Assembly (NCBI GenBank): GCA_944387755.1
Contig: CALXGC010000011.1
Span: forward strand, 1-8,760
Source of the DNA: an uncultured Oscillospiraceae bacterium
Lineage (GTDB): Bacteria; Bacillota_A; Clostridia; Oscillospirales; Oscillospiraceae
Direction: 5' to 3'
DNA: 8,760 bases
The position numbers were made by a program, and so were the translations under genes. The notes beneath the pieces were generated by a model. The model was not told where the DNA came from. It did not search any database and saw only the letters and a list, made by a program, of their open reading frames with translations. This document shows, one piece after another, positions 6,244 through 8,760 of this stretch (positions are counted from its first letter, which is position 1; each line of letters opens with the position of its first letter).

Positions 6244-6738
6244 ATGAACGTCATTGCAGCGGTGGATCAAAACTGGGGCCTCGGCAAGGACGGCGACCAG
6301 TTGGTCTACCTGTCTGAGGACTTGAAGCGGTTCCGGGCTCTCACCACCGGACATGCGGTGATTTTGGGCCGAAAGACGCTGGCTACTTTTCCGGGAGGCC
6401 GCCCGCTGAAGGGCCGGCGGCACCTGATTCTCTCTCGCAGTCCGGGCTTCGCCGCCGGCGGCGCGGAGATCTTCTCCTCCCTGGAGGCGCTGCGGCAGGC
6501 CGCGCCGGAGGATGCCTTTGTTATCGGGGGCGCTTCCGTCTACCGGCAGCTTCTCCCCTGGTGCAGCACCGCCTACCTCACCAAAATAGACCGCAGCTTT
6601 CCGGCGGACTGCTACTTCCCCAATCTGGATCTGGACAACGCCTGGGAAAAAACCGAAGAGAGCGCCCCATTGGAACAGGACGGCATTCTGTTCCGCTATG
6701 TGACCTACCGGCGCAGGTTGGGACCGGAGATGGGCTGA
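6244..6738 (+). CDS. folA: Dihydrofolate reductase
   Basis: Reduces dihydrofolate to tetrahydrofolate with NADPH, closing the cycle opened by ThyA. 164 aa, typical of bacterial DHFR. Seen: the NWGLGKDG loop (10-17), the catalytic acid D26 in SEDLKRF, the GRKT nucleotide-binding stretch (42-45), PGGRPLKGR (50-58), and VIGGASVY (93-100), the conserved cis Gly-Gly (95-96) of the family. AGGAGG (6231-6236) lies 7 bases before the ATG. The usual Pro-Trp just before the catalytic acid segment is Leu-Val here (20-21). It is probably cotranscribed with thyA; its last 34 bp overlap the 3' end of convergent trmB. Confidence 0.93.
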   Translation: MNVIAAVDQNWGLGKDGDQLVYLSEDLKRFRALTTGHAVILGRKTLATFPGGRPLKGRRHLILSRSPGFAAGGAEIFSSLEALRQAAPEDAFVIGGASVYRQLLPWCSTAYLTKIDRSFPADCYFPNLDLDNAWEKTEESAPLEQDGILFRYVTYRRRLGPEMG

Positions 6739-7394
6739 AACTCCGGCTCCGTCTCCATGGCCTCCTTGGAGGCGACGCACCGGTTGATCGGCGTACCCAG
6801 GTTATGAAACTTTTCCTCATAATCGGTCATCACGCCCTGGACGCCGTGCTCATGCAGGTTCCGCGTCACCTCCGACAGGCTGTACCCCGCCTTGGGAAAT
6901 TGGAACAGCGAATACTCAAACAGATTGCGGTTGTCCGTCTTAAAATGAATCTGGCCGCCCTCCTTCAAAATACCCCGGTATAAAACCAGGAAATTCTCGT
7001 GGGTCAGCCGCCGCCGGGCGTGCCGGTTGGAGGGCCAGGGGTCGCAGAAATTGATGAACAGGCGGTCCACCTCGCCGGGAGCAAAATAATCCCGCAGCCG
7101 CGCGGCGTCTCCGTCCACAAAAAACACGTTGGACAGACCCTTGGCGGCACAGCGCTCCATCGCCACAATCATGGCGTCCGGCACACGCTCCACCGCCAGA
7201 TAGAGCACCTCCGGGTTCCGCTCCGCCATCTCCGCCGTAAACCGGCCCTTGCCGCAGCCCAGCTCCAGCCACACCGCCCCGGCGTCCGGCTTCAGCTCCC
7301 GCCAGCAGCCCCGGCGCGCCTCCGGAGTCTCGATTAAAAATCGGGCGCAGCGCTCCATGCGCGGCCCTAAATTTGGCTTTTTTCTCATTCGCAT
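6705..7394 (-). CDS. trmB: tRNA (guanine-N7-)-methyltransferase TrmB
   Basis: Transfers methyl from S-adenosylmethionine to N7 of G46 in the tRNA variable loop. 229 aa with the chosen start. Seen: SAM motif LELGCGKG (43-50), acidic E69 after beta-2, the family signature DPWPSNRHARRRL (118-130), and TDYEEKF near the C-terminus, where substrate-binding Thr and Glu lie. Several starts are possible (GTG 7403, ATG 7397, 7394, 7388). GAGAGG (7403-7408) is spaced best for 7394, which also gives the usual MRMRKK N-terminus; 7397 cannot be excluded. It runs convergent to folA with overlapping 3' ends and no terminator between them. It is next to tRNA-Pro genes, transcribed divergently, though a functional link is not shown. 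Confidence 0.93.
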   Translation of the reverse strand: MRMRKKPNLGPRMERCARFLIETPEARRGCWRELKPDAGAVWLELGCGKGRFTAEMAERNPEVLYLAVERVPDAMIVAMERCAAKGLSNVFFVDGDAARLRDYFAPGEVDRLFINFCDPWPSNRHARRRLTHENFLVLYRGILKEGGQIHFKTDNRNLFEYSLFQFPKAGYSLSEVTRNLHEHGVQGVMTDYEEKFHNLGTPINRCVASKEAMETEPEFQPISGPNLRR

Positions 7395-7448
7395 CATGAT
7401 CACCTCTCTGAATTTGCTCGAAATATCTTATCATACTTAATCCGCCTC

Positions 7449-7477
7449 TTGCAATCTTTTTCAAAATATACTATACT
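7449..7477 (+). promoter_or_regulatory. Promoter upstream of the truncated tRNA-Pro
   Basis: TTGCAA (7449-7454), 17 bases, TATACT (7472-7477), with a predicted start near 7484, seven bases before the tRNA-like 5' end at 7491. The spacing and position fit a tRNA promoter, so the tRNA fragment was, and may still be, transcribed. Confidence 0.65.
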
Positions 7478-7490
7478 ACTTAGGCAATAT

Positions 7491-7528
7491 CCGGGTGTTG
7501 CGCAGTTGGTAGCGCGCCTGCTTTGGGA
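7491..7528 (+). pseudogene. Truncated tRNA-Pro(UGG), 5' half only
   Basis: CCGGGTG acceptor strand (7491-7497), D stem GCGC (7500-7503 and 7512-7515) with an AGTTGGTA loop, then CCTGC and the loop TTTGGGA containing anticodon TGG (7524-7526). It matches the intact tRNA-Pro downstream at about 33 of 38 positions. The 3' half of the anticodon stem (GCAGG expected), the T arm and the 3' acceptor strand are absent; the sequence departs exactly after the anticodon loop. It cannot make a normal tRNA. The following 184 bp up to the intact tRNA contain no gene that I recognise, only small hairpins and the next promoter. Confidence 0.8.
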
Positions 7529-7559
7529 GGATAGATGACTCATCCATTCCCCCAAAAGC
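7520..7559 (+). repeat. Inverted repeat extending from the truncated anticodon loop
   Basis: GCTTTGGG (7520-7527) is complementary to CCCAAAAGC (7551-7559, one bulged A), and GGAT-GATG (7529-7532, 7534-7537) to CATCCATTC-type sequence at 7541-7549, with two mismatches and a three-base loop. The tRNA anticodon loop is thus drawn into one arm of a longer imperfect hairpin. No T run follows, so it is not an obvious terminator. Confidence 0.6.
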
Positions 7560-7666
7560 GGAACCCCGGAAGTCCTTGGGACAGTAGCCTGCGGCAGAAA
7601 TCCCCCGGCTGAAAAACTCCGGTAAAACCGGTCTTGACCACAGCGCCGCCCACAGACACGGAAAAC

Positions 7667-7695
7667 TTGCTTTTTCCTTCTCCGCATGGTATTAT
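7667..7695 (+). promoter_or_regulatory. Promoter of the intact tRNA-Pro
   Basis: TTGCTT (7667-7672), 17 bases, TATTAT (7690-7695). The predicted start near 7702 is about 11 bases before the mature tRNA 5' end, a usual distance. Confidence 0.65.
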
Positions 7696-7712
7696 GCAGA
7701 AAAACTGAATAT

Positions 7713-7788
7713 CCGGGTGTAGCGCAGTTGGTAGCGCACGTGATTTGGGTTCACGGGGCCGAGCGTTCGAATCGCTCCACTCGGACCA
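7713..7788 (+). tRNA. tRNA-Pro(UGG)
   Basis: A complete 76-base cloverleaf: acceptor CCGGGTG (7713-7719) with CACTCGG (7778-7784, one G-U); D arm GCGC/GCGC (7722-7737); anticodon stem CGTGA/TCACG (7739-7743, 7751-7755) with loop TTTGGGT and anticodon TGG at 7746-7748; five-base variable loop; T arm GAGCG-TTCGAAT-CGCTC (7761-7777); discriminator A and encoded CCA (7786-7788). UGG can read all four proline codons with modification. It is followed at once by a terminator, and an integrase lies just downstream, so its 3' end may have served as an integration site. Confidence 0.97.
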
Positions 7789-7828
7789 CAAGCCCTCAGG
7801 AGTAATGCTCCTGAGGGCTTGTTTTTTT
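7789..7828 (+). terminator. Strong rho-independent terminator after tRNA-Pro
   Basis: A perfect 14-bp stem, CAAGCCCTCAGGAG (7789-7802) with CTCCTGAGGGCTTG (7808-7821), a 5-base loop TAATG, then seven T residues (7822-7828). It begins directly after the encoded CCA. Confidence 0.95.
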
Positions 7829-8022
7829 GCTTTTTAGTGCAAAGTTGGAAAAATTATGAGAATTACAGTCAATCTGCTCTATAGTTCAAATTATTAATAA
7901 TTATTCAATTGCTCTTTTATAAGGTTCTTAGCTTTAAATATCTTTTTGACAGTACACATAAAAATTCTTGAGAGTTTACTGTAGAGAGCTTTTTATTGTT
8001 TTATGTGGTGCAATTTTTGAGC
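7829..8022. other. AT-rich noncoding stretch between tRNA-Pro and the integrase
   Basis: About 190 bp with a marked drop in G+C against the rest of the window. I see no gene in it. It includes a perfect 14-base palindrome AATTATTAATAATT (7889-7902) and a TTGACA (7946-7951) without a fitting -10. The position, beside a tRNA 3' end and the 3' end of an integrase gene, fits the terminal region of an integrative element, but no second att copy is visible. Confidence 0.55.
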
Positions 8023-8154
8023 CTATTTCCGCCCTATTCCCCTCCGAATCTCATCGTAATACCGTTTCACCGTGTTTTTATCTACCTGTACCGCCCTGGC
8101 AATGGCGCTCTTGCTGGTGACCTCCGGATGCTCACGCATATAGGCGGCGATGGC
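8023..8154 (-). CDS. HTH-like C-terminal segment of the integrase in the -1 frame
   Basis: Directly after the A5 run at 8155-8159 the -1 frame reads 43 codons to a TAG at 8025-8023. The peptide contains EHPEVTSKSAIARAVQV and DKNTVKRYYDEI, a plausible helix-turn-helix. Third positions here are mostly G/C in this frame, while upstream of the A run the integrase frame has the G/C-rich third positions, so coding appears to switch frame at that point. There is no start codon or ribosome site of its own before the segment, only an internal ATG, so it is best read as the broken or shifted tail of the integrase gene. Confidence 0.6.
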   Translation of the reverse strand, partial: AIAAYMREHPEVTSKSAIARAVQVDKNTVKRYYDEIRRGIGRK

Positions 8155-8760
8155 TTTTTCTTCTCGCTGATCCCGTCTGGGATAGCCTCCAGGTTTCCGC
8201 TCTCCTTGATAGCCTTGATCTCCGCCTTCATCTGCTCAATCAGTCCAGGCAGGAGCGCTTCACACTCTTCCCGCGTCTTGGCGTACACATTTCGGGAGTG
8301 CTTCTTGCCGTTTGGCCACATAGGAGAGTAGCGCCCCTCCCAGCATTTCTCGCTGATCTGCGTGATACATCCGGTGCCAGGCTTCCGTTTCCTTCCGACA
8401 TAGGGCTGGAATGTGGTCATAGTCCGTTTCTCTTGCGGCTCCGCAGGCGATTCCTGCGGAGCCGCTTTTCCGATTCTCTGGTCAATCTTTGCCGCCGCCT
8501 CGGACCGCATCGGGTTGGTGATGTGGGTGTAGATGTCCAGCGTGGTGGCCGCCGACACGTGGCCCAGCATGGCGGAGAGGGTCTTCACGTCCATGCCGTT
8601 TCCCAGAGCGATGGTGGCAAAAGTATGCCGCAGATCGTGGAAACGAATTTGCTTACACTGGGCGTGTTCCAGAATGAGGTGCAGCCGCGTTCTGATGTAG
8701 GCCGGGTCCAGAGGGGAGTCCTCTTTGACCGGCGAGGGGAACATCCACCGGGAGTTTACG
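8082..8760 (-). CDS. Tyrosine recombinase (phage/ICE-type integrase), C-terminal part, 5' end outside the window
   Basis: Site-specific recombinase of the lambda-integrase family. The frame is open to the window edge (codons before the Met at 8744 read NSRW and continue the domain), so that Met is not the true start. Seen: HDLRHTF with the catalytic His (8639-8637) and Arg (8630-8628), LGH with the third His (8561-8559), and nucleophile Tyr in DIYTH (8531-8529). The first catalytic Arg is outside. After the catalytic domain comes an unusual tail, PGTGCITQI...WEGRYSPMWPNGKKHSRNVYAKTREECE (about 8420-8260), resembling the arm-type DNA-binding domain that normally starts such integrases. The frame then ends at TAG 8084-8082 after losing coding character past the A5 run at 8155-8159. 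It probably belongs to an element inserted at or near tRNA-Pro. Confidence 0.88.
   Translation of the reverse strand, partial: VNSRWMFPSPVKEDSPLDPAYIRTRLHLILEHAQCKQIRFHDLRHTFATIALGNGMDVKTLSAMLGHVSAATTLDIYTHITNPMRSEAAAKIDQRIGKAAPQESPAEPQEKRTMTTFQPYVGRKRKPGTGCITQISEKCWEGRYSPMWPNGKKHSRNVYAKTREECEALLPGLIEQMKAEIKAIKESGNLEAIPDGISEKKKPSPPICVSIRRSPARAPLPGRYR

Noticed and set aside
5584..6780. 398-codon open frame on the minus strand across thyA and folA
   Set aside because: It is antisense to two strongly conserved enzymes and has no family motif or ribosome site of its own.
7405..7480. Sigma-A promoter for trmB on the minus strand
   Set aside because: Several TTGAAA/TTGCAA-like and TATGAT-like hexamers exist but none pair at 16-18 bp spacing.
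7540..7791. Minus-strand frame starting opposite the tRNA-Pro
   Set aside because: Its N-terminus is just the antisense translation of the tRNA, a well known annotation artefact.
7946..7951. TTGACA as a promoter in the AT-rich stretch
   Set aside because: No -10-like hexamer lies 16-18 bp downstream.
7996..8331. Plus-strand 111-codon frame
   Set aside because: Overlaps the integrase tail in antisense, hydrophobic low-specificity sequence and no ribosome site.
1..8760. CRISPR arrays, IS elements, toxin-antitoxin or defence genes
   Set aside because: No regularly spaced repeats, transposase motifs or recognisable effector pairs were seen on either strand; the only mobile-element gene is the partial integrase.

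Overview
The window is about 60 % G+C with strong G/C preference at third codon positions. It carries a sporulation regulator (SpoIIID), a Firmicutes-type BlaI/BlaR1 pair and an FMN riboswitch with a RibU riboflavin transporter. This points to a high-GC endospore-forming Clostridia member, most like the Oscillospiraceae group (Flavonifractor, Lawsonibacter, Oscillibacter). The taxonomic placement is inference.

Layout: (1) 1-1713, the 3' two thirds of clpB, closed by a hairpin terminator. (2) 1753-4042, a two-gene operon: a BlaI-family repressor whose promoter carries a large inverted repeat (probable operator), directly abutting a BlaR1-like M56 zinc-protease sensor. The outer domain of that sensor shows no penicillin-binding motifs. 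A bidirectional terminator follows at 4044-4092. (3) 4103-4942 on the minus strand, ribU behind an FMN riboswitch. The leader has no intrinsic terminator but can pair extensively with the ribU Shine-Dalgarno, so control looks translational. (4) 4996-5304, divergent spoIIID with a sigma-E-like promoter and a GTG start. (5) 5332-6738, thyA-folA, the dTMP synthesis and folate-recycling pair, under a sigma-A-like promoter. (6) 6705-7394 on the minus strand, trmB (tRNA m7G46 methyltransferase), overlapping the folA 3' end by 34 bp. (7) 7449-7828, a truncated tRNA-Pro 5' half followed by an intact tRNA-Pro(UGG), each with its own promoter, then a strong terminator. (8) 7829-8022, an AT-rich noncoding stretch that looks like the edge of a mobile element. 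(9) 8023-8760 on the minus strand, the C-terminal part of a tyrosine recombinase running off the window. Its last ~44 codons, an HTH-like segment, are in the -1 frame after an A5 run.

The left 7.4 kb reads as conserved chromosome: proteostasis, cell-envelope sensing, vitamin uptake, sporulation, nucleotide synthesis, tRNA modification. The right 1.3 kb looks like a tRNA-Pro integration hotspot with an element extending to the right. I see no CRISPR array, no complete IS and no convincing new defence system. The most unusual items are the non-canonical BlaR1 sensor with an internal lipobox, the frame break in the integrase, the tRNA-Pro half-gene and the ribU leader.
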